Positions 1 to 7,704 of a stretch of DNA of 64,000 bases are shown one piece after another. The notes under the pieces are model-generated. The model saw only the letters and a program-made list of their open reading frames with translations. It ran no database searches and was not told the origin of the DNA. Origin of the DNA: Planctomycetota bacterium (GTDB lineage Bacteria; Planctomycetota; Phycisphaerae; WQYP01); NCBI GenBank assembly GCA_021790385.1, contig JAJYDW010000001.1, forward strand, positions 62,001 through 126,000. The letters run 5' to 3'. The translations under genes were made by a program, and so were the position numbers. Position 1 is the stretch's first letter. Each line of letters starts with the position of its first letter.

Positions 1-75
1 TATCCGGCACCGGTAGTGGATCATGGGCAGGCTCGGCAGGCGGCTATTGCCCGGTTTAAGAATTTATCTCCCTGA
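1..75 (+). CDS. C-terminal tail of DNA photolyase (partial)
   Basis: The window opens inside a reading frame (frame 1) that stops at TGA 73-75 and encodes 24 residues beginning YPAPVVDH and ending ARFKNLSP. The YPxPIVDH-x(2)-AR pattern is the usual extreme C-terminus of class I deoxyribodipyrimidine photolyases/cryptochromes, light-driven FAD enzymes that repair UV dimers. Only the tail is present, so neither the FAD-binding core nor the antenna domain can be checked. The identification rests on this one motif. The bases between it and the next gene (76-177) show no further gene. Confidence 0.5.
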   Translation, partial: YPAPVVDHGQARQAAIARFKNLSP

Positions 76-177
76 AGGCGGCCCGGCGGCCGGAGTTTCA
101 GCAGGTTCAGCCGGTGCGGCGCCAAAGAAGTTGTGAATGGTTCGCTGGTGGCAATCTGCTAAGGTTGGAATCGATTC

Positions 178-1110
178 ATGAAGACAATGGCGATACAGCG
201 AGCGGTACCGTTTGGCAAATTAGGCCCGGTATATTCCGTGGTGGTACCGCTGCAGCGCGTGAATCCGGTTATTCGCATAGCGCATCAGCTTGCCGGGCCA
301 TTGCATGTGGACTGGCGAATTATTTTCGATTATGAATTTGTGCTGCTGCTTAGTGGTAAAGGACAGTTTGAAACCTTCGCTGGTGTGGTGGATTTTGGAC
401 CGGGATCGTTATTTTTAATTCCCCCGTTTCAACCCCACCGGTTGCATTCGGCGAATAATGATACCTGCGAACACATTGCGGTTCATTTTGATTTTGGCCG
501 ACACGCATACCCCGGTGGGCCGCGCATTGACCGGCGCAAGCCGTATGAAGTGCTGCTGGAGGGTGGTTTGACTTTGCCCCGGGAAATCCGGCTGTCTATG
601 GTGAATCCATTAATTAAATTGTTTGCACGTCTGGTGCTGGCCCAGACCGCACGCACACCATTGAACCTGCTGGAAGCCCGGATGTTGCTGTTGGATATTT
701 TATGGCGGCTTTTAGCCAGACCAGGCTCCGGCACTACACGCCCTGACCCGGTCTTGGCGGCGCGCATGCAGCCCGTACTGGCCTGGCTGGACCGCCACCT
801 GCCGGAGCGGGCGGACCTCAATGCTTTGGCGGCCCTGTCCGGCCTCTCGCGGGCCCATTTTAACCGTGTGTTTCGGCGGTGGACCGGCTATTCTCCCCGG
901 GAATATCAGCAGCAGCGCCGGATCGAAAAAGCCCGGCTATTGCTCGTAAATATGAATAAGTCCGTCAAACAGGTGGCCATGGAGTTGGGCTTTGCCGATG
1001 TCTTTCAGTTTTCGCGGACCTTCACGCGGCTTGATGGTCTGCCTCCGACGGAATATCGGCGCATGGCGCTGGCGGGCCGTCAGGGTGCCATATCGCCCGC
1101 CCGGCCGTGA
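178..1110 (+). CDS. AraC-family transcriptional regulator
   Basis: Encodes 310 residues. The first ~150 look like a cupin-type sensing domain (a run of beta-strands with PGSLFLIPPFQPH, the usual AraC arm/cupin signature). Residues ~209-296 form a double helix-turn-helix: LNALAALSGLSRAHFNRVF is the first and VKQVAMELGFADVFQFSRTF the second, recognition-proximal one. It would bind DNA as a ligand-responsive activator. The ligand cannot be read from sequence, but such cupin-AraC proteins often sense sugars. The start at 178 has a weak purine stretch (AAGG) upstream; ATG 187 is an alternative. The next gene, a PhyH dioxygenase, lies 171 bp downstream on the same strand and may be its target. Confidence 0.85.
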   Translation: MKTMAIQRAVPFGKLGPVYSVVVPLQRVNPVIRIAHQLAGPLHVDWRIIFDYEFVLLLSGKGQFETFAGVVDFGPGSLFLIPPFQPHRLHSANNDTCEHIAVHFDFGRHAYPGGPRIDRRKPYEVLLEGGLTLPREIRLSMVNPLIKLFARLVLAQTARTPLNLLEARMLLLDILWRLLARPGSGTTRPDPVLAARMQPVLAWLDRHLPERADLNALAALSGLSRAHFNRVFRRWTGYSPREYQQQRRIEKARLLLVNMNKSVKQVAMELGFADVFQFSRTFTRLDGLPPTEYRRMALAGRQGAISPARP

Positions 1111-1281
1111 TCCGCCCGGCCAACAGATGATTCTCCCGGCTATGGGATCGCCCCGCCCAAACGGGCACAATAAGTAACGTGGTGCGGCGGCGATTTTTTA
1201 CGTCGGCAGTTGATGCCGGCGGTCCCGTCCGTACCGACAAAAAAACCAAGGCCCACGGGCCTGGAACAAGGAGTACTCTTC

Positions 1282-2106
1282 ATGCTTACCTTGCAGCAGG
1301 TACAGGATTTTCGCAGCAATGGGTTCGTCAATGGTGGTAAAGTTATTTCCGAATCGCACGCCGATGCACTGGCCCAGGAAGTGCTGCGTGTGCTGGCGGA
1401 TAAGGACAAACCCGGTACGCCGCAACCCGTCAGCATCAGCAACTTAAATAAACCGGAGGCCCCGGTGTGGCAGATGGTCAATATCTGGGAAGCCTCGGAC
1501 TTATTCCGTGAGCTGCTCTTTCATCCGCCCGTGGTGGAAGCGGTGAAGCAGGTGCTGGAAGGTAAGCAGTTGCGGCTATGGCATGACCAGATTCAATACA
1601 AACCGGTCAGCACTGGCGGTGTGAATATGTGGCATCAGGACAGCCCGTACTGGCCCTGCTTAACTCCGAAAGACCAGCAGGTAACCTGCTGGATTGCGCT
1701 GGATGATGCGGACGTGGATAACGGATGTATGTCCATGATTCCAGGTTCCCACCAATGGGGCAACACTATTGATTTTCTCCATCAGATTAAATCCTTTGAG
1801 GCCATGCCCAAAACTTTTCAGGGCCACACCCTGGAAGTGCGGCTGTGTCCTGTTAAAAAGGGGAATATGCACCTCCACCATTCGTTGACCTGGCACGGCT
1901 CCCATGCCAACCGCAGCGGACGGCCCCGGCGCGCCATTGCCCTGCATTATATGAATGAACGCACCGTGTACTGCAAGGTGGTCAACCATCCGATGGAGCC
2001 ATTTATCGCCCAGGCTCAGGCAGGAGTGGGCACGGTCATTGAAGGGGCGCATTTTCCGCTGGTGTACAGCAACGGCGCGGTGCAGCAGGCTCGCCCCGCC
2101 ACGTGA
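1282..2106 (+). CDS. Phytanoyl-CoA dioxygenase (PhyH) family protein
   Basis: A 274-residue Fe(II)/2-oxoglutarate oxygenase of the PhyH family. Visible iron ligands are the HxD pair in MWHQDSPYW (H118, D120) and the distal histidine in LTWHGSHAN (H205). The arginine of RSGRPRRAIALHYM would hold 2-oxoglutarate. The start at 1282 is chosen because AAGGAG sits 10 bp upstream; the frame is open further up to 1210 but without a ribosome site. Bacterial PhyH proteins hydroxylate small organic substrates, and this substrate is unknown. The gene follows an AraC regulator in the same direction, an arrangement common in planctomycete and verrucomicrobial genomes. Confidence 0.85.
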   Translation: MLTLQQVQDFRSNGFVNGGKVISESHADALAQEVLRVLADKDKPGTPQPVSISNLNKPEAPVWQMVNIWEASDLFRELLFHPPVVEAVKQVLEGKQLRLWHDQIQYKPVSTGGVNMWHQDSPYWPCLTPKDQQVTCWIALDDADVDNGCMSMIPGSHQWGNTIDFLHQIKSFEAMPKTFQGHTLEVRLCPVKKGNMHLHHSLTWHGSHANRSGRPRRAIALHYMNERTVYCKVVNHPMEPFIAQAQAGVGTVIEGAHFPLVYSNGAVQQARPAT

Positions 2107-2305
2107 ACATCCAGACCTATACAGGTGATATGGTAAGTGCGCCGCGCTGGCGTTGGCGTCTAAATTAGACGAAGATAACCATCCGATGGATGGCTTGGCC
2201 TGCTCCGTAACCCGGGCCAAGCTTTGATATGGCCGACGATGCCCATGCATCGACGTGGCACGATGAAATTGTGCCTGCTGTTTGCCGGTGCCCCACCAAC
2301 AGCGC

Positions 2306-3541
2306 ATGACTGTTCGTCCCGTGTCTTCAGGAGCCGCAGTGCCCCAGCCCGTAACCGATCGTAGAGTATTGATTAAACGCACCGCCCGCATTGTGCTCAT
2401 CGGTGTGGCAGTGGTATTGCTGCTGATGGTGGCGGGCGGCATCTATGGCATCGCCAGACAGTGGCGCGTTGACCACACCTATCAGGCGGTGCCGGCCAAA
2501 ATTACCCTGGCCCGGATACGCACCATCAGTTCCAATGGCTTTTTGTATTACCAGCCGAACCTGACGTATCAATATGCTGTGGCGGGAAAGCTTTATACCG
2601 CCCACGCCATTCATGGCCATCAGAGGGTGGGCACCAGGCCCTGGGCCGCAGCTATTCTCCACCATTATCCTCCCGGGGCCGAAGTGCAGGCCTGGTACGA
2701 TCCAGCCCATCCACACACAGTGCTTCTGGTCCGGCCCTTTTCCTTTGCATTTTATCTGATGGTACTGGTTCCCGTGATGATTGCCCTGGTGGTAGCCTGG
2801 GCTTGGCGTACCGTGCTGGCTCCGTTGGCCGGTCCGATCCTCAACATGAATCCGCAACCCACTGCAGATGGATGGTTTGTTCTGCAGCCGCGGCATACCA
2901 TCGGCGGACAAATTAAATTCTGGATTCTGGTGTTGCTGACCTGGTTAGCGGCCATGGCTCTTGCGTTCGGGCAATACTTTGTCATGGCCGGTCGGCATTA
3001 TCAATCTCTGGCGGTGGCCGGTCTGGTGGTCGGCGTGCTGTTCGCCCTGGTGCCGCTGGCGATGAGCCTCCGGTGGCTGTGGATCTTTGGGCGTCTGCTG
3101 GAACCAGTGATTACCATCAACAAGGCCCGGCCCAAAATGGGGCAAACTGTTGAAGTACGCGTTGCGCAGCGGTTCCGGCGGAACCTGCCGGTGGAACAAA
3201 TTGTCCTGGAAATGAGTTGCCATCGCCAGGCGCTGTTTGTGAGCGATTTGTTGCGCTCCGGTTCGCAATTGGTGGAAGATATTCCGTGGCTTTCGGCCCA
3301 GTCCTTGGTGGCTTCGACGATGGCCACCGTGGAAAATCCCCTCGCCGGATCGGCGGCCTATGAATTGCCCGCCAGCCTGGAACCCATTCCCAAGTTTAAA
3401 ATCAGGCCCGCCCGCATCATGCTCCGCTGGCAGGGGCGGCTTAGTGTAGTGGCGGGTGGACGGCGCATCCACCAGGCGATTTATCCGTTTACAGTGGAAT
3501 TCTCCGCCCCTCGACCAACAGCGGTTGCGGTGGAAACGTAA
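2306..3541 (+). CDS. DUF3592-like membrane protein
   Basis: A 411-residue integral membrane protein of unknown function. One membrane helix lies near residues 20-45 (VLIGVAVVLLLMVAGGIYGI). It is followed by an extracytoplasmic beta-rich segment with the DUF3592 pattern (YYQPNLTYQYAVAGKLY and YPPGAEVQAWYDPAHPHTVLL), then three more hydrophobic helices, then a ~150-residue soluble C-terminal domain without recognisable motifs. ATG 2306 is preferred over an upstream TTG at 2282, though neither has a good ribosome site. It stands alone and faces the convergent cobalamin adenosyltransferase gene. Confidence 0.7.
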   Translation: MTVRPVSSGAAVPQPVTDRRVLIKRTARIVLIGVAVVLLLMVAGGIYGIARQWRVDHTYQAVPAKITLARIRTISSNGFLYYQPNLTYQYAVAGKLYTAHAIHGHQRVGTRPWAAAILHHYPPGAEVQAWYDPAHPHTVLLVRPFSFAFYLMVLVPVMIALVVAWAWRTVLAPLAGPILNMNPQPTADGWFVLQPRHTIGGQIKFWILVLLTWLAAMALAFGQYFVMAGRHYQSLAVAGLVVGVLFALVPLAMSLRWLWIFGRLLEPVITINKARPKMGQTVEVRVAQRFRRNLPVEQIVLEMSCHRQALFVSDLLRSGSQLVEDIPWLSAQSLVASTMATVENPLAGSAAYELPASLEPIPKFKIRPARIMLRWQGRLSVVAGGRRIHQAIYPFTVEFSAPRPTAVAVET

Positions 3542-3594
3542 GGCGGGCGAGCAAACCGCCGGTTCTGCTGATGGTCGCATGGCACCAGGCAGGC

Positions 3595-4149
3595 TTATGC
3601 CCCGCCAGGCTGCCAGGGAACATCCATTTTATTTTCCAGGTGATTGGCCAAACGAGCCAGAATAAACAGCAGGTCGCTTAGCCGATTGAGATAAATCAGT
3701 GGCTGCGGATCAAGTTTCTCGTGCTGCATCAGCGTAACCAGGCGGCGCTCGGCTCGGCGGCATACGGTGCGGGCTACGTGCAGTTGCGCCGCTGGCATGG
3801 TACCGCCCGGCAGCACAAACTCTCTAAGTGGAGTCAACCGTGCGTCCGCCAGATCTATCTGCTTTTCAAGAAATTCCGTGTCCGCGGGTGATATCCGTCG
3901 TACACGGTGGGCGTTGGGGGAATCCACAGGCGTGGCCAGATCCGCACCCAGGTCAAATAGCTGGTGTTGAATTTTAAGCAGCAATGTTTGCAGCGCAGGC
4001 TCGATGCACATCGCAATGGCCAGGCCCAGCGTACTGTTGAGTTCATCAACGGTGCCGTACGTTTCAATGCGCCAGTGGTCTTTGGATACACGTGTGCCAT
4101 CAAAAAGACCGGTGTGGCCCTGATCACCCTGACGGGTATAGATTTTCAT
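3595..4149 (-). CDS. Cob(I)alamin adenosyltransferase, PduO type
   Basis: Encodes 184 residues of the PduO-type ATP:cob(I)alamin adenosyltransferase, which transfers the 5'-deoxyadenosyl group from ATP to cobalt to make coenzyme B12. The N-terminal ATP-binding signature YTRQGDQGHTGLFDG is intact, followed by DELNSTLG. The cobalamin/ATP site in the C-terminal helical bundle (RTVCRRAERRLV and YLNRLSDLLFILAR) is also present. The start at 4149 places the TRxGDxGxT motif at residue 4, as is normal for the family; the frame is open upstream to 4299 but that extension is unconserved in character. No B12-dependent enzyme is in the window. Confidence 0.93.
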   Translation of the reverse strand: MKIYTRQGDQGHTGLFDGTRVSKDHWRIETYGTVDELNSTLGLAIAMCIEPALQTLLLKIQHQLFDLGADLATPVDSPNAHRVRRISPADTEFLEKQIDLADARLTPLREFVLPGGTMPAAQLHVARTVCRRAERRLVTLMQHEKLDPQPLIYLNRLSDLLFILARLANHLENKMDVPWQPGGA

Positions 4150-4243
4150 GAGGGTATCCCGTGTTTCGCTCAATCTGGAATTCGTTGTGGGGTCCGCGTT
4201 ACCTGTCTGGGAGTATACGCCATCGCGAGGGACTATGCACCCC

Positions 4244-5071
4244 TTAACGGTCTGTGCGCGGTGGGCTGGTGGGGCGGGTATGCCAAGCGGTTGGTACACC
4301 GGGGAAGCATAACACCCACACGGTTAAAGTCAGGCCAATGACGCCAAAACCGACCGCCCAAATTAGGGCGTAGCCTGCGGCACCGTGAGCGGCGGCAAAA
4401 GTATCCATGGCCGGGGCCAAGCCTGCCCACACCGGTGAAACTTGCGTAAATTCTGCCGCCAGGTACCACCCCAACGGCCCCATGACATACAAAAAACTCA
4501 AAATCCCCGCTGCCACCGTTCCGTTGCCGCGGCACCGTGCGGCAATCCCAACGATTCCAAAAGTGAAAATTCCCCAGCAAAGCTGCACGCCCAGGCATGG
4601 CCAAATCGCACCGGCCTCAGGTGCGCCAAAGTAAAAGGCCAGCCACAAGGCCGGAAGACTGCCGGCGGCCATGCCCAGCCAACGAATAATCAGAGGCTTA
4701 ATGCGTCTGTCCGCTCCGGGCCGCAATGCCAGCGCCGGCCATACTACAAACCATAAAAAACCCACGGCCAAATTCACATACAGCCAGGTGCGAGTCCACC
4801 ATCCGGTTGGGGATGGTACGGCCCCCCATTGCCAGCCCGCAGCCGCCGCCAGCAACGATAGACCGGTGCATAGCAATGCAATCATAACGCTTGGCGCGGG
4901 AAAATTCGGTGGCCGCGCTGGCTTGGCCGGCGGTGCGCCGGCGATGAAAAAAGCGTTCTCGCCGGTCATGAATGTTGATGCCTCCGGATAGACAATCGCT
5001 GTGGCCGGCACTATTTGCGAGCTAAACATACCCGCCGACCGCAACCGGCCGGACTCAGTGCCGAGCTCCAT
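4244..5071 (-). CDS. Multi-pass membrane protein, unknown
   Basis: About 275 residues with six or seven hydrophobic segments (for example VMIALLCTGLSLLAAAAG, LYVNLAVGFLWFVVWPALAL, GVQLCWGIFTFGIVGIAA and YALIWAVGFGVIGLTLTVWV), so an inner-membrane protein. I do not recognise a family. ATG 5071 is preceded by AGGAGAGG at a rather long spacing; a TTG at 5107 in the same frame is possible. It lies 94 bp upstream of the adenosyltransferase on the same strand, so the two could be co-transcribed, and 71 bp downstream of the Sel1 gene. Nothing in the sequence links it to corrinoid transport. Confidence 0.65.
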   Translation of the reverse strand: MELGTESGRLRSAGMFSSQIVPATAIVYPEASTFMTGENAFFIAGAPPAKPARPPNFPAPSVMIALLCTGLSLLAAAAGWQWGAVPSPTGWWTRTWLYVNLAVGFLWFVVWPALALRPGADRRIKPLIIRWLGMAAGSLPALWLAFYFGAPEAGAIWPCLGVQLCWGIFTFGIVGIAARCRGNGTVAAGILSFLYVMGPLGWYLAAEFTQVSPVWAGLAPAMDTFAAAHGAAGYALIWAVGFGVIGLTLTVWVLCFPGVPTAWHTRPTSPPRTDR

Positions 5072-5142
5072 ACCCGGATTGTATCCTCTCCTGAAGCTGG
5101 ATGACAACGATCAGTCTGGTGTGCCATGGCCCCGGCGGCTGA

Positions 5143-5835
5143 TTACCGAAACGCGATGACTTCGTCCTCTGCTTCCTGTCTGGGCTGCGGTAGTTCCGTA
5201 CGGCTGCGGCCCTTGCGGACCGCCATTTTATCCAAATATTCCAGCGCCGCGGTGGCAATCTTAAACACCTGGTCATTGTCCACCGCAGCACCCAGTTTGC
5301 GTCGACACGTGGCAATGGCCTCTTCTGCTCCATGCCGGGCTTCGGTCTGAAAGCACTTGATCCCGGAGAGAAAATCCATGGGTAATCCGTGGCGCAGGTG
5401 GCCGTCGATATAACGACACACCAGCCAGCCGATTTCCAGTTCCTCTTCCTGTTCATCATAAATTTCGGCCGATTCGAAAAATTCCCGCCATGCGGCCCGG
5501 GCGTTGGCTTGATCTTTCGACGCAGTAAACGCGGCCCCGAGTTCCCCCCAGCAGAATCGATCACCCGCCTTGGCCCCGGCCTGCCAGATACCCACACCGC
5601 CCAGCGGATTTTTCGGGCAGCCCTGGCCCCGGAACCGCATCCAGCCCAACCGCCAGAAAGCCCGTCCCAGGCCCAGCTTGGCGGCATCCTCAAAACACTC
5701 CCGGGCTTCGTCAAAGTCCTGCCGCGCATGGCCCAGGCCGAACAGAAACTCCTCGCCGCGCTCATACAGGCCCCGCGCACTCTGCGACGGCACCGGCCGT
5801 GAATCAGTTTTAGATTGTTCAATAGATAATTCCAT
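5143..5835 (-). CDS. Sel1-repeat (TPR-like) protein
   Basis: Encodes 230 residues. The region from about residue 20 to 150 contains degenerate Sel1-like repeats with the A-x(2)-CFEDAAKLGLGRAFWRLG pattern and a following NARAAW unit, so it forms an alpha-solenoid for protein contacts. It has no signal peptide and is probably cytoplasmic. The start at 5835 has GGAGG upstream (13-base spacing); the frame is open to 5892 without support. The tail is charged (QPRQEAEDEVIAF). Function unknown. Confidence 0.7.
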   Translation of the reverse strand: MELSIEQSKTDSRPVPSQSARGLYERGEEFLFGLGHARQDFDEARECFEDAAKLGLGRAFWRLGWMRFRGQGCPKNPLGGVGIWQAGAKAGDRFCWGELGAAFTASKDQANARAAWREFFESAEIYDEQEEELEIGWLVCRYIDGHLRHGLPMDFLSGIKCFQTEARHGAEEAIATCRRKLGAAVDNDQVFKIATAALEYLDKMAVRKGRSRTELPQPRQEAEDEVIAFR

Positions 5836-6231
5836 GAATATACAACTACCTCCGTAAATTCCCGGTAACGGTCTTAATCCGCCTGTCCACAAACAATAAT
5901 CGTGCTGTTATCATCGGATAATCCGGTCCAAAAGATAAACCTTACGTCCCGCAATTCATGCCGATGCCGCTCCAGCCGGATAAAGTTTTATTCTCGGACG
6001 TTGGTATGCCGCGCCCCGGCACTGCGGCAGTGAAATCCAGCCCCGGAAACCTTGCACTGCCGCCGTCATGCCGCAGATACAACCCCGGACCGCCATCACC
6101 GGTGCCGCAATCGCCCCCGCACTGTATTACTCTTGTCAACCCGCGCCATTGCGGTGATTATGTACTGTTGGCCAGATTGGTCCGGCGACAGCCTGTTCTG
6201 GCCTAGGCTTGTAATGAATGCAGGAATAATT
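5836..6231. other. Divergent intergenic region
   Basis: About 400 bp between the minus-strand Sel1 gene and the plus-strand sugar transporter. It must contain the promoters for both directions. I see no gene, no strong palindrome and none of the dispersed repeats found elsewhere in the window. Confidence 0.5.
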
Positions 6232-7671
6232 ATGTCTGATAGCACTCCCGGGTTGCCGTTGGTCGACGATGCCCAGGCAGGTACCGGCCTTACCGGCAAA
6301 ATTTTTTCCGTCGGCACGCTCCGTTATACCAAAGCCGCCATCTTCATCCTGTTTTTTTATCTGATGTGGAATGACCTCATCCTGATGCTCATGGAACAGG
6401 TGGGCGGGTTGCTGCCGGTAATCATGAAAAGGAGCGGCTTATCCAACACTGAAATGGCCGCCTTGGGAGCGGTTTTAAGTCCGCTGACCATATGGATTAA
6501 TCCGGTGGTCAGCACATGGTCCGACCGCACCCGGACGCGCTTTGGCCGGCGGCGGCCGTTTCTGGCGCTGGCTACGCCGCCCTGTGCCATCTTTTTGGCC
6601 TTAATTCCTTGGGCACCCAATTTTTTTCACGCAGCCCAGGCGGTTTCCTGGATTCATCATCTTTTTGCCGCCCATCAAATACTTGGGTTCAGCATCTTTC
6701 TGGGAATTATTTTGCTCGGTTTTAATGCCTTTAATGCCACACTGCTGGCCATATTCAGTTATTACTATTGGGATGTGGTGCCCGAGCCGGTCCTGAGCCG
6801 CTTTTATGCCCTCGGAAAAATCATCTCCACTTTGGCCACCGTGATCTGGAACTACTTTTTGCTCCAATATGCCGGCCACCACATGAAGGCGCTCTTCGCC
6901 GGTGTGGCCGTGGTTTTTGCGGTAATTTATCTGGTAACCGTGTGGAGAGTTAAAGAAGGCGAGTATCCGCCCCCACCGCCGCGCAGCGCCACCAATCCGG
7001 TGATGAACTTTATCAAGGCCGTGGGTGGCTATTTTACCGATTGCTTTTCGCAACGCCGCTACCTGCTGGTTTTCGGCACGCTCATGCTTTATCAATTAGG
7101 CAATGCGGCCGGAGGATTTCTGATTCTGTTCTACCATTCCCAGATGCATCTGAAATTTAAGACCATCGGTCACATTTTGGCGATTCCACCCATGGTGGTG
7201 GCGGTGGCAGCCTATCCGATCGGATCCTTGCTGGACCGCATCGGAGCGGTGCGCTCCATTCCTGCAGCTATGGCGTTATGGGCGCTATCTAATCTCGGTG
7301 CCTTTTTCTTCCTGCACAACGAAACCACCATGTTGATATTCCTTATCGCCATCAATCTCTTCATTGCGGCCTACGGCATTGCCATAGGCGTGCTTACCGT
7401 GGAGGTTTATCCCAAAGCCAAACTGGGGCAATTTTGCTCCGCCAGTGCATTGGCTCAGTCCGTGTTTTGTATGATTCTCGGACCGCTGGCGGGGCTCATG
7501 CTGGATAAAGTGCATAACTACCAATATTGCTTTTTATGGCCGGCGGTTATTCAGGGGACATCAGCCATCGGCTTTTACCTGATTTATCGTGCGTGGAAAA
7601 AGGGCGTCTATCGGGATATACCTGTAGATACGGTATTACCTGAAGGAAATGCTCCACCGGCCACCTCATAG
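6232..7671 (+). CDS. MFS/GPH-type sugar symporter
   Basis: A 479-residue transporter with about 12 membrane helices. The loop between helices 2 and 3 reads WSDRTRTRFGRRRPFL, the signature shared by glycoside-pentoside-hexuronide and sucrose-type cation symporters. A second-half counterpart, YPIGSLLDRIGAVRS, is also visible. It would import a sugar or glycoside across the inner membrane driven by a proton or sodium gradient. The start at 6232 is chosen because AGGA lies 6 bp upstream; ATG 6214 is less well placed. The GH95 alpha-L-fucosidase begins 33 bp downstream, so the likely cargo is a fucose-containing oligosaccharide. Confidence 0.88.
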   Translation: MSDSTPGLPLVDDAQAGTGLTGKIFSVGTLRYTKAAIFILFFYLMWNDLILMLMEQVGGLLPVIMKRSGLSNTEMAALGAVLSPLTIWINPVVSTWSDRTRTRFGRRRPFLALATPPCAIFLALIPWAPNFFHAAQAVSWIHHLFAAHQILGFSIFLGIILLGFNAFNATLLAIFSYYYWDVVPEPVLSRFYALGKIISTLATVIWNYFLLQYAGHHMKALFAGVAVVFAVIYLVTVWRVKEGEYPPPPPRSATNPVMNFIKAVGGYFTDCFSQRRYLLVFGTLMLYQLGNAAGGFLILFYHSQMHLKFKTIGHILAIPPMVVAVAAYPIGSLLDRIGAVRSIPAAMALWALSNLGAFFFLHNETTMLIFLIAINLFIAAYGIAIGVLTVEVYPKAKLGQFCSASALAQSVFCMILGPLAGLMLDKVHNYQYCFLWPAVIQGTSAIGFYLIYRAWKKGVYRDIPVDTVLPEGNAPPATS

Positions 7672-7704
7672 CTGCCGTTTCCATTGAATTGATCTGGAGA
7701 AATT

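Noticed and set aside
1660..2442. 260-codon minus-strand frame
   Set aside because: Covers the PhyH gene and the following gap in antisense; no ribosome site, no domain character.
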